DNA from: an uncultured Spirochaetaceae bacterium
Lineage (GTDB): Bacteria; Spirochaetota; Spirochaetia; Sphaerochaetales; Sphaerochaetaceae
Assembly (NCBI GenBank): GCA_944389975.1
Contig: CALXOH010000049.1
Span: forward strand, 1-57,658
Length of the DNA stretch: 57,658 nucleotides
Direction of reading: 5' to 3'
The position numbers and the translations under genes were made by a program. Under the pieces are notes generated by a model. That model searched no databases. It had not been told where the DNA came from and was given only the letters and a program-made list of their open reading frames with translations. Shown piece by piece: positions 15,771 through 24,017 of this stretch (the stretch's first letter is position 1; each line of letters opens with the position of its first letter).

Positions 15771-17261
15771 TCAAACCCAGTCCAGCGTCCTGGAAACTGC
15801 CTTCTTCCAAAATCCTACCTTCTTTCTTCTCTCTTTGTCATCCATCGTTGCGTTCCATCTGGTCTGTTCCTTCCATAGTCCCCTGAGTTCATCGGTATCC
15901 TTCCACAGCCCGACTGAAAGCCCGGATGCGTACGCAGCGCCAAGCGCAGTCGTCTCGACGATCAAAGGCCTGATGACGGGAACTTGCAATATGTCGCTCT
16001 GGAAAGCCATGAGCGGGAAGGAGTTCGTCATCCCCCCATCCACCTTCAGGGAGCTTATCTTGATCGATGAATCGAGTTCCATCTGGGAGAAAATGTCGTA
16101 AGCTTGGAATGCAGTTGACTCCAGGACTGCCCTGCAGATATGCGCCCTTGTGACAAACCCGGTGAGACCTGCGATCACACCGCGCGCATCGCTTCGCCAG
16201 TACGGGGCGAAAAGGCCCGAGAAAGCCGGGACGATGTAAACTCCACCCGAGTCCGGTACGCTCTCGGCAAGTTCATCGAGCTCCTTTGCGCTATTCACCA
16301 TCTTCAGGCTGTCGCGTATCCATTGGACAAGGGAACCTGCGATCGCAACGGAGCCCTCAAGCGCGTAGCACGGAGCTTTTCCCTCCTCTTTGTATGCAAC
16401 GGTCGACAAGAGGCCGTGGCTGCTTTGGAATAGTTCGCTTCCTGTGTTCTGGAGCATGAAACATCCCGTGCCGTACGTGCACTTCCCCTCTCCTTTGGAA
16501 AAACATGCCTGGCCGAAGAGCGCAGCCTGCTGATCGCCGAGCATGCCCGAGACGGGCACAGGGGATGGGAACGGAGATCCGGGAAGCGTACAGCCGTACA
16601 CAATGCCGAATGACGATGTGATCGTCGGTAAGTTTTCCTCACGTATTCCGAACAGGGATAGCATATCGCCGTCCCAATTACCCGTTCTGATATCCATCAG
16701 CATGTACCTTGATGCGTTTGTCATGTCAGTACATACCTTCCCCGTGAGCTTGTAGAGGATGAAGGCATCCATCGTCATGAATACCATGTCAGGATCCCCT
16801 TCGTGCATCTTCACTTCGGGAACGTTGTCCAAAAGCCACCTGATCTTGCTTGCGGAAAAATACGGGGAGTACAAAAGCCCTGTCTTATCCCTGACTTCAT
16901 CCTCGCTCTTCACTTCCTTCAGTCTCTCTATGCACTCGGATCCCCTCAGATCCTGCCACACTATTGCGTTGTAGAGCACTTTACCCGAGGAGCGAAGTAT
17001 GGGAAGTACAGTCTCCCTCTGGTTCGTGATGCCGACTGAAGCGATATCACTGGAAGCAACCCGCGCCTTACCCATCGCATCCTTTATTACATCGACGGTA
17101 TTCTTCCAGATTTCATCAGGATCGTGCTCAACCCACCCCGGCTGTGGGTATATCTGCTTATGCTCCTTCTGGCTGACTGAAACGATCTGACCCTTCTCGT
17201 CGAAGATTATGAACCTGGTGCTCGTAGTTCCCTGATCTATCGATCCCACGTACTTTGCCAT
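15771..17261 (-). CDS. Glycerol kinase GlpK
   Basis: A 496-aa FGGY kinase that phosphorylates glycerol to sn-glycerol 3-phosphate. Typical stretches are GSIDQGTTSTRF (phosphate 1 loop), GITNQRET, WQDLRG, GMLGDQQAALFGQ, YGTGCFML and LKVDGGMTNS. The start at 17261 follows AAAAGGAG; the upstream extension has no family similarity. No glpF or glpD is nearby, so the product may feed phospholipid synthesis as well as catabolism. It heads the long minus-strand gene run; a promoter and a palindrome lie upstream. Confidence 0.95.
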   Translation of the reverse strand: MAKYVGSIDQGTTSTRFIIFDEKGQIVSVSQKEHKQIYPQPGWVEHDPDEIWKNTVDVIKDAMGKARVASSDIASVGITNQRETVLPILRSSGKVLYNAIVWQDLRGSECIERLKEVKSEDEVRDKTGLLYSPYFSASKIRWLLDNVPEVKMHEGDPDMVFMTMDAFILYKLTGKVCTDMTNASRYMLMDIRTGNWDGDMLSLFGIREENLPTITSSFGIVYGCTLPGSPFPSPVPVSGMLGDQQAALFGQACFSKGEGKCTYGTGCFMLQNTGSELFQSSHGLLSTVAYKEEGKAPCYALEGSVAIAGSLVQWIRDSLKMVNSAKELDELAESVPDSGGVYIVPAFSGLFAPYWRSDARGVIAGLTGFVTRAHICRAVLESTAFQAYDIFSQMELDSSIKISSLKVDGGMTNSFPLMAFQSDILQVPVIRPLIVETTALGAAYASGLSVGLWKDTDELRGLWKEQTRWNATMDDKERRKKVGFWKKAVSRTLDWV

Positions 17262-17280
17262 TCTACGCTCCTTTTCCTCA

Positions 17281-17340
17281 ATTATACGGAAAAGAGCAGA
17301 AAAAACAAAAAACAACAGTAAAGTTTACTTTTTACTTTGG
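17281..17340 (-). promoter_or_regulatory. Putative glpK promoter and upstream palindrome
   Basis: Reading the minus strand, a perfect TATAAT (17286-17281) sits 19 nt before the glpK ATG, with TTGTTT 16 nt further upstream as a weak -35 box. Upstream of that, at 17317-17329, is the perfect palindrome AGTAAA-N-TTTACT, flanked by a second AAAGTAAA copy (17331-17338). This could be an operator or activator site controlling glpK and the genes behind it. No known regulator can be assigned. Confidence 0.4.
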
Positions 17341-17455
17341 AATTTGAGGAAAACACCACTTGAAAAAGAAAAATGAAGTAGTAAAAATATTATTGGATGG
17401 GATAACCCATTCCATTCACAGCTTTCAGTTTAAAAGCTCAAAGCAAAGGGGATGT

Positions 17456-17482
17456 GGAAGCAGCAGGATTTCTGCTGCTTCC
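17456..17482. terminator. Strong hairpin between the PepSY gene and glpK
   Basis: A perfect 11-bp stem, GGAAGCAGCAG / CTGCTGCTTCC, with a 5-nt loop lies 12 nt beyond the stop codon of the PepSY gene. A T-rich tail is poor on both sides, so it may act as an intrinsic terminator of modest strength or as a 3' mRNA-stabilising stem. Confidence 0.55.
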
Positions 17483-17494
17483 GTTCTGTCGCGG

Positions 17495-18232
17495 TTACCA
17501 AATCTCTTTCGAATACGATCTGATCTCCCCAGTGACCGCATCAAGCTCGAAGTCATATACCATTCCATCGGAAAGTATCGAAGCTTCGAAAGTCCTTCTT
17601 CCGTCATCCCTGTCTTCATGTATCCTCAGATCGGATGGATCTGCCCCCGGAACAACTGAAAGCGCTATCTTTTCGGCTTCCCCGAAGGAAAGGGAAGGTG
17701 CGTTCCTGTCCTGCCTCAAAAGCCTGCGTTCCCACTCGGCTTTGTATACCCTGCCGTCAGCTGCGCCGACTACATACTCGAACGAACGCCCCTCGTTCGA
17801 CCTGAACTCGATCTCATATGAAACAAACCCGTCATCACGCTCCAGTTCGATTTTCTCCCTGGAAATGTCTTTTCGTCCAAGCCCTGCATCGAGAAGCGCT
17901 ATCTCCAATGCCCCGTCGCGTGAGAGAAAGCCGTCCTTATCGTCGAAGAACCTCTTGTCATAGCGCTCTGCATCCCTGTCCAGTGACAAAATTCTTCCGT
18001 CCTCCGCATCGATCTCGTAATCGTATTCGGTTCCGTCGAAGAAAAACTCGACGTCATATACCAATCTTCCGTCATCCCTGTCCAGATCAGACCAGATGAA
18101 CCTCACGTCATCCCTCTTCACCCCCGCATCCCCCAGCGCTATATCCTCCGCGTCCACTCTCTCAATCGGAGCGGCAAAAAGCATGGAAAGTGAGAGAAAC
18201 AAAGCCGGGAACAAAACAAATAATCTTTTCAT
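17495..18232 (-). CDS. Secreted triple PepSY-domain protein
   Basis: A 245-aa exported protein: signal peptide of about 21 residues, then three PepSY-like repeats (about 25-90, 95-170 and 180-245). Each starts with an (ED)IAL or ALEIAL helix and ends with the hallmark YDYEIDAEDGRI, FEYVVGAADGRV or YDFELDAVTGEI strand. PepSY domains are known as protease inhibitors or chaperone-like modules in the periplasm. Start at 18232 is supported by AGAGGTGAT upstream. It follows the histidine kinase after 84 nt and the same cluster encodes an M16 protease, so a sensing or inhibitory role toward the envelope is a reasonable inference, not shown. Confidence 0.85.
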   Translation of the reverse strand: MKRLFVLFPALFLSLSMLFAAPIERVDAEDIALGDAGVKRDDVRFIWSDLDRDDGRLVYDVEFFFDGTEYDYEIDAEDGRILSLDRDAERYDKRFFDDKDGFLSRDGALEIALLDAGLGRKDISREKIELERDDGFVSYEIEFRSNEGRSFEYVVGAADGRVYKAEWERRLLRQDRNAPSLSFGEAEKIALSVVPGADPSDLRIHEDRDDGRRTFEASILSDGMVYDFELDAVTGEIRSYSKEIW

Positions 18233-18316
18233 CAGATCACCTCTTTTAAAAGTTTTTCCATCCACAGCCATATGATCGGGGAAAAAGATTAAAGGAAGAT
18301 GAAAAGATTGGAAAAT

Positions 18317-19609
18317 TCAAGCGGGAAGGAACAAAGTGAAGGTACTGCCCTTTCCCTTTTCGCTTTTAGCTTCAATCCTTCCGCCGTGCGCTTCCGCAAT
18401 CCACTTCGAAATCGAAAGGCCGAGCCCGAGCCCTTTGCTGTTCCTGGCCCTGTCCTCCTGGAAGAACCTGTCGAAGACTTTTCCGATGTTCTCCTTCCCG
18501 ATTCCGATCCCGTCGTCCTCAACCCGTACCATCCAGTGCCCCTCATCGCATCCGATATACACATCGACGTGGCCGCCTTCACGCCCGTAGCGTATCGCAT
18601 TCGATATCAAATTTATAAAAAGCCGGGTCAACTGATCCCTGTCGCCTGAGAAAGGGGCTTCATCCACTACGGAGAGGGAAAGTGTGATGTTCTTCTTTCC
18701 CGCCTCCTCTTTGAAAGAAAGCAACGTCGCTTCCACGAGCTCTTTCAAGTCCACGCTCTCCTTTTCAAGTACGATCTTGTCCCTGTCGGCCCTCGAAAGT
18801 TCCAACAGCTGGGAGCAAAGGCGGGAGAGCCTACGCTCTATCGCGCTCATCTTTTCCAATGCATTCTCCATTCCGCTTTTATCCAGAGTCTTTGCATACT
18901 CGGTCTCTGAAATCAGGGCGGCAAGGGGAGTCCTCAGTTCGTGCGACACGTCATCTGCAAACTGACGCTCACGCTCGAATGAAACTTCAAGTTTTCTTAT
19001 CATGTCGTCGAACGCAGAAGAAAGCATCACCATCTCCTCGCTTCCGTCCGAAAGCCCGACCCGGTTCGAAAGGTCTCCGCTTTCCGCGATCATCCGGGAT
19101 GTGGAGACCACCGAGTAAAGGGGCTTGAATGCTTTTCTGACGATCAAATACCCGCCGACAGAGGAGAGGACGACTATCAAGGGAAGGAAGACCAGTATCA
19201 GGGCAATGGAGAACGTACTCTGATTCGAAAGCTCCTTCGGGACTATGAGGCGCAAAGTCAGATCCTCGGAGATGCGTCCGTCGAGGTAGTAATAATTTCC
19301 AGAGGAGACAAGGCTCTCGGAGTACCTTGACAGGGGGAAATCGAATGGGACACGTCCACGGAGAACGCTGCCGTCGTTATCCCGTACAACTATTATCACC
19401 CCGTCATCCCTCGTCGGGATCCCTCCGAGTCCCCCTCTCTCGTAGTACGTGTCATACACGTCGTCGAAGACTTCAAGCATCTCGCTCCTGAGCTCGTTCC
19501 CGATCGCATAATCGTATGCGAAAACCAGTATGACTGAGGAAAGCACCAAAATAAGAAGCATCCAGAGCGCATACCAAAGCACGATCCTCTTCTTTATAGA
19601 CATCGCCAC
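18317..19609 (-). CDS. Sensor histidine kinase with HAMP domain
   Basis: A 430-aa membrane sensor kinase. TM1 is at about 10-32, a roughly 95-residue periplasmic domain follows, TM2 is at about 133-157, then HAMP, HisKA with the phosphoacceptor H223 in FADDVSHELRTP, and HATPase with NLISNAIRYG, DDGIGIG and GLGLGLS. All boxes are complete. The start is a GTG at 19609 preceded by AAGGAG 7 nt away; an ATG two codons later is the alternative. The response-regulator gene ends only 4 nt upstream. The extracellular domain is too short and plain to name a ligand. Confidence 0.93.
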   Translation of the reverse strand: MAMSIKKRIVLWYALWMLLILVLSSVILVFAYDYAIGNELRSEMLEVFDDVYDTYYERGGLGGIPTRDDGVIIVVRDNDGSVLRGRVPFDFPLSRYSESLVSSGNYYYLDGRISEDLTLRLIVPKELSNQSTFSIALILVFLPLIVVLSSVGGYLIVRKAFKPLYSVVSTSRMIAESGDLSNRVGLSDGSEEMVMLSSAFDDMIRKLEVSFERERQFADDVSHELRTPLAALISETEYAKTLDKSGMENALEKMSAIERRLSRLCSQLLELSRADRDKIVLEKESVDLKELVEATLLSFKEEAGKKNITLSLSVVDEAPFSGDRDQLTRLFINLISNAIRYGREGGHVDVYIGCDEGHWMVRVEDDGIGIGKENIGKVFDRFFQEDRARNSKGLGLGLSISKWIAEAHGGRIEAKSEKGKGSTFTLFLPA

Positions 19610-19613
19610 TTCG

Positions 19614-20282
19614 CTACTCCTTCAAGACATACCCTATGCCACGCACAGTATGGATAAGGGGCTTTCTGCCCTCCGTGTCGATCTTCTTTCTCAGGTATCT
19701 GATGTACACGTCGATTACATTCGACTCTCCGCTGTAATCGAAGTTCCAAACGTGTTCGATCAACCTGTCGCGTGTGATCACCTGATCCCTGTTGAGCATC
19801 ATGTACTCCAGAATCGAATACTCCTTCTGCGAAAGCGAGATCTCCACACCTCCCCTGGATACACGCCTTCCCTTCATGTCAAGTTCAAGGTCATCGACTT
19901 TCAATACGCTTGACGCGGAATCGGCGTTGCGACGCAGGATTACACGGATGCGGGCATCGAGCTCTTCGAAGCTGAATGGCTTCACAAGGTAATCATCTCC
20001 CCCGATATCAAGTCCCTTGACCTTGTCTTCAACCGAATCGAGGGCAGTCAGAAATATGACGGGGGCACTCCCCGATCGCTTCCTGTATCGCGAAACGACA
20101 TCAAAACCGCTCATTCCCGGCATCATTACGTCAATCAGTACGAGGTCATACAAGGTAGTCGCCAGAAACGCCGAGGCATCATCCCCGTCTCCAGCCTCAT
20201 CCACTGCGTAACCTTTCTTCTCCAAGTGAGCCTTCAAAACGCTCCTTATTGACTCATCATCCTCTGCAACAAGAACTCTCAT
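19614..20282 (-). CDS. OmpR/PhoB-type response regulator
   Basis: A 222-aa two-domain regulator. The receiver domain has the acidic pocket DD (8-9), phosphoacceptor D51 in LIDVMMPG, a switch threonine in FLTALD and K101 in YLVKPF. The C-terminal winged helix has SRGGVEISLSQKEYSILEYM and the typical VIDVYIRYLRKKID and HTVRGIGYVL ending. It is transcribed with the kinase and lies 8 nt after the M16 peptidase gene. A direct target could be the cluster itself, but no operator is recognisable. Confidence 0.95.
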   Translation of the reverse strand: MRVLVAEDDESIRSVLKAHLEKKGYAVDEAGDGDDASAFLATTLYDLVLIDVMMPGMSGFDVVSRYRKRSGSAPVIFLTALDSVEDKVKGLDIGGDDYLVKPFSFEELDARIRVILRRNADSASSVLKVDDLELDMKGRRVSRGGVEISLSQKEYSILEYMMLNRDQVITRDRLIEHVWNFDYSGESNVIDVYIRYLRKKIDTEGRKPLIHTVRGIGYVLKE

Positions 20283-20290
20283 AAGTTTCC

Positions 20291-23128
20291 TCAGAACGGA
20301 AGATCCTCCCCCTCCTCGAAATACGAAGAGGCCTTTACGAGTGCGCGGGAAGAAAAGAGCGCAACCGAACTCTCCTTCTCCATCGAACGAAATATCCTTT
20401 CCCGGGAGTTTTCCAGATCATCAAGAGTGACTTTCGAAAGCGCCTTACGCGTATTGATCCTATACTCGTCGCTGATCCCGAAAAGCCTCCGCCTGAGGTA
20501 TATCTTGCTCTTCTGTGCCGGTGCAAGGACTTTCAGGTCGTTGCTCTTGACCTGGAACCTGGCTGATGAGAGTTTTTCGCAATCGATTTCCTGCAATCTC
20601 ACGGAAGAGAAGAAATCATCAAGCGTGCCGTCTATCCTCGGATCCCTGTATGAGTAGAAATAGTACGCCATTTCCATCGAGTCGCTCAGGGCGCCCACCC
20701 CGTACGCGCCACCCTTCGCCCTCACTTTGTCCCACAAGAGATCGTTCGAGAGGATTGAAAGGAAAAGCTTGTCGGAAGCAATCTCGTCAAAACCAAGGTT
20801 TGAGAACGGGGAGGCAAGCGCCATGTAGGAAACAGATGAAGGAAGGTGGTAGACCTTCTTCCTCCCGCCTATTTTATACGGATGACTTATATCCCCCGAT
20901 CCGCCTGATGAGGAGAATGATGAGAGAAAAAGGGATGCAAACGCAGCGCTTTCTTCCTTTGTCTCCTCATCGGATGTGATATTGACGCTCATCCTGTCCC
21001 TTGAGAGCATCTTCGATACGACTTTCTCAAGTTTCACGGGAAGCGAATCGATATCGCTTAGGAACGAGAGCGCAGAGAACCAATAGCTTACGCCGGTAAG
21101 GTGCTCGCCAAGATAGAGCGAAGGGGAAAAATCCTCCCCCGAGAGTGTTATCGCGAAAGTATGCCCGTTCTGGATCAATCCGGACTGGTAGTCTGTAAGT
21201 ATGTCGGTAAGCGCCGCTTTTATCTCATCCTTTTTGAAAACCCCGTTCTTCAAGAGCTTCACCAAGAGTGCAACTGCATCGCGCCCTGTCTCCTTCAAAA
21301 CCTTCATGCGGACTATCAGGAAAGCGCGTTCAATGCCGTTCACGTCGCATCCTGTCTCCAGGTACGGGGCAAAGCTTCCGGTGTTGTACCTCATCTCGGT
21401 CTGGAAGGTCGGAAGGTCCATTCCATCCACACCTTGCATCGTCATCAGGCGCGAATACAGCGTCAGAAGCGCAAGTTCTTCGCTTGAGAAATCGGAAACG
21501 TCGATTGCAAGATCAAAGTACGTGATACCAGATGTATAAAGGCTTTGGTATGCAATCCCATCCTCTTCCACGGGGTTCTTCCTGAATTCAACATCCTCAA
21601 TATCCCCCTCTTCGAGGTGTACGAAGTTCCTCTCCTCTTCAGGCGTGTCTACCTTCTTCTGGAAAGCACTGAACAACTCCGAATCCTTTCTCGCCTCAAC
21701 TCCTAGCCTCTCCTCGAGTATCCTTTCAAGCGCATCTTGGTTCCTCTTCTCCTCTTTCTTATCCATCACAACAACCGAAAGCAGCCTGTCGGGGTTCTCC
21801 ACGAGGTTTTTCATTATCCACTTCGAGAAGAAATCCTTGTCCTCTCTGACAAGCTTCCCAAGCTCCGCCATATCCTTCCTCGGGGAAAGGTACTGGAATA
21901 TGTCCGCTCCATATGCAAGCGCCCTGTCGAGCCTGAAGAAAACGCGCATTCCCAGGGGAAGCCCCCCGGGGATCTCACGCAAGTTGAACTCGAAACGCCT
22001 CATCGCAGCTTCAACCTCCTTCTCTCCGAACCCTTCGGTTGCAATCCTTTTGAGCGTTGAAAGAAGAAAATCGCTTATCTTATCCTTGTCAGATTCCCGA
22101 GCCCCTGAAAACCCCACGGAGAAGACGTTGTCGATGTAGTCGGGAACATACCCTGACTCGCTCGAAAGGTCTTCGCCAAGATCCGATGATACTATGCTCG
22201 AATAAAGCGGGCAGCCCGGGGATCCCAAAAGGAGGTCGACCACTATCTGGATTATTATCTGTTCCATCCTGTCCGAAGCATCCGAGAGCCTCCATGAAAG
22301 CATCACGCTCGCCTTTCCCTCATCCTTCTCATCCTGGGAAAAAGACGTGCCTCGACGTTCTATGACCCCTGTACGGGGCACATCGCGAACCCTCTCGATC
22401 CTCTTTCCCCCTTCCCTCTTTGACAGGTATTCCGAGTCGAGGAAATCGAGTTTCTCCTCGATGTCCATCTTCCCATATAAAAAGAGCGCCATATTGCCAG
22501 GTACGTAAGCATTTTCAAATGCCTTCATATACCTTTCGTAGTCGAGTTTTGCAATCTCGTCGGGTCGACCTCCGCTTTCAAACGAGAACGGACTTGATGG
22601 GAAAAGCGGACGGGCGGACAAAGACGAAAGAACGCTCTCATGCTGGCTGGACGCCCCTTCCATCTCAGAAAATACAACGCCCTCGAAATGGGGTTTTCCC
22701 TCGAACGATATCCTTATGCCCTCCTGCATGAACGTCTCTTTCCTCATCAGAGGGTCGAAGATCGCATCCGTGTAGACTTTGAATATGTTGTCAAAATCCT
22801 TCTTCACCGGGCTTGCAGCAAGGTAGTACGTCCTGTCCACGCCGGTCATGGCGTTCATGAATGACGGCACGCCATACGAAAGTGCCTTGGAAAACGCATC
22901 CTTCACAGGATACTTCCTGCTTCCTGAGAGCACGGTATGCTCTATTATGTGGTATACCCCGCTGGAATCCTCAGGGGGCGTATACACGAGGTACGAGAAG
23001 AATGATTCGTTGTCGTCTTTCGAGAAGTAGACCACGGGAAAGCCCGTCTTCCCATGCACATATACGCAGACATCTCCCTTGTAGTCATCCGAATGGAACG
23101 TCCCGGTGAGAGTGAAATTGTTGTTCAT
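20291..23128 (-). CDS. M16C-family zinc metallopeptidase (presequence-protease-like)
   Basis: A 945-aa protein with the four-domain pitrilysin/PreP plan. The inverted zinc motif HxxEH is at 60-64 (HIIEH), and the third ligand is expected in VVFSEMEGASSQ near residue 138. No signal peptide is visible, so it is probably cytoplasmic, degrading oligopeptides. Homologues in spirochaetes and clostridia are of the same size. The gene is followed after 8 nt by the response-regulator gene, so they probably share a transcript. No good ribosome-binding site precedes the ATG. Confidence 0.93.
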   Translation of the reverse strand: MNNNFTLTGTFHSDDYKGDVCVYVHGKTGFPVVYFSKDDNESFFSYLVYTPPEDSSGVYHIIEHTVLSGSRKYPVKDAFSKALSYGVPSFMNAMTGVDRTYYLAASPVKKDFDNIFKVYTDAIFDPLMRKETFMQEGIRISFEGKPHFEGVVFSEMEGASSQHESVLSSLSARPLFPSSPFSFESGGRPDEIAKLDYERYMKAFENAYVPGNMALFLYGKMDIEEKLDFLDSEYLSKREGGKRIERVRDVPRTGVIERRGTSFSQDEKDEGKASVMLSWRLSDASDRMEQIIIQIVVDLLLGSPGCPLYSSIVSSDLGEDLSSESGYVPDYIDNVFSVGFSGARESDKDKISDFLLSTLKRIATEGFGEKEVEAAMRRFEFNLREIPGGLPLGMRVFFRLDRALAYGADIFQYLSPRKDMAELGKLVREDKDFFSKWIMKNLVENPDRLLSVVVMDKKEEKRNQDALERILEERLGVEARKDSELFSAFQKKVDTPEEERNFVHLEEGDIEDVEFRKNPVEEDGIAYQSLYTSGITYFDLAIDVSDFSSEELALLTLYSRLMTMQGVDGMDLPTFQTEMRYNTGSFAPYLETGCDVNGIERAFLIVRMKVLKETGRDAVALLVKLLKNGVFKKDEIKAALTDILTDYQSGLIQNGHTFAITLSGEDFSPSLYLGEHLTGVSYWFSALSFLSDIDSLPVKLEKVVSKMLSRDRMSVNITSDEETKEESAAFASLFLSSFSSSGGSGDISHPYKIGGRKKVYHLPSSVSYMALASPFSNLGFDEIASDKLFLSILSNDLLWDKVRAKGGAYGVGALSDSMEMAYYFYSYRDPRIDGTLDDFFSSVRLQEIDCEKLSSARFQVKSNDLKVLAPAQKSKIYLRRRLFGISDEYRINTRKALSKVTLDDLENSRERIFRSMEKESSVALFSSRALVKASSYFEEGEDLPF

Positions 23129-23180
23129 GATTTTTCATCATAGCATTTTCATTGATCGATTTCACGTGTAGTATTCAAGC

Positions 23181-24017
23181 ATGTACTACATAGGTCCGCA
23201 CGTATCGATCGCAAAAGACATATCGCTTGCCCCGGAGAGGGCGAAAGAGCTTGGTGCAACAGGATTTGCACTCTTTACAAAGAACCAGAAGATATGGAAA
23301 GCAAAGCCGCTTGAAGAAGAAAGCATAAAAGCGTTTGAAGAGAATATGAAACGCCTTGCATTTCCAAGGGAAAGCGTACTTCCCCATGCAGGTTACCTGA
23401 TAAATCCCGCAACCGGGAAAGATGATCTCAGGGAGAAATCCTTTCTCCTGATGCTCGATGAGATGGAGAGGGCGAGGCTTCTAGATCTAAAAGCGCTGAA
23501 CATCCACCCAGGTGCCTACGTGGAAGGTGAAAGAGAGGATGGGATAAAGCGCACGGTGCTTTTCATCGATCAAGTGCTCGAAAGAACTGAAAGCGTGATG
23601 ATAGCACTTGAAAACACAGCAGGTGCAGGGACTGTACTCGGAGACAAGCTTGAAGAGCTTGAAAAGATGATGGCGCTCTCAAAGCACCCTGAAAGGATCG
23701 GCATCACGATAGACACTATGCATCTCTTCGGTGCAGGTTACGACGTCAAAGGGAACGTCGGGAAAGTAATGGACGAAGTATTCTCCCGCTTCGGGGAGGA
23801 AAAACTCATCGGGATGCACCTGAACGACAGCAAGGTGCCCCTCTCAAGTCACAAAGACAGGCACGAAAGCCTCGGTGAAGGATTGATAGGTATCGAGCCG
23901 TTTCTACACCTCATGCACGATGAAAGACTCGAGGGGAAACCCTTGGTTCTCGAAACGCCAAATGAGGAGAAGTGGGCAGAGGAGATCAGAATCCTCCTAG
24001 ATGAAGGAAAGAAGTAA
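23181..24017 (+). CDS. Endonuclease IV (AP endonuclease Nfo)
   Basis: A 278-aa zinc-dependent AP endonuclease of base-excision repair. It begins MYYIGPHVSIAKDI and keeps the TIM-barrel metal motifs: NIHPGAYV, ALENTAGAG, TIDTMHLFGAGYD, GMHLNDSK with the HKDRHESLGEG continuation, and a final ETPNEE. The stop codon lies 21 nt inside the 3' end of the convergent lipoprotein gene. No strong ribosome-binding site is seen. Together with the OGG1-like glycosylase at 47.7 kb it supports base-excision repair of oxidative damage. Confidence 0.96.
   Translation: MYYIGPHVSIAKDISLAPERAKELGATGFALFTKNQKIWKAKPLEEESIKAFEENMKRLAFPRESVLPHAGYLINPATGKDDLREKSFLLMLDEMERARLLDLKALNIHPGAYVEGEREDGIKRTVLFIDQVLERTESVMIALENTAGAGTVLGDKLEELEKMMALSKHPERIGITIDTMHLFGAGYDVKGNVGKVMDEVFSRFGEEKLIGMHLNDSKVPLSSHKDRHESLGEGLIGIEPFLHLMHDERLEGKPLVLETPNEEKWAEEIRILLDEGKK

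Noticed and set aside
17495-18232. Tandem repeats in the PepSY gene as a recent DNA duplication
   Set aside because: The repeats are visible only at protein level and have diverged; they are old domain repeats.
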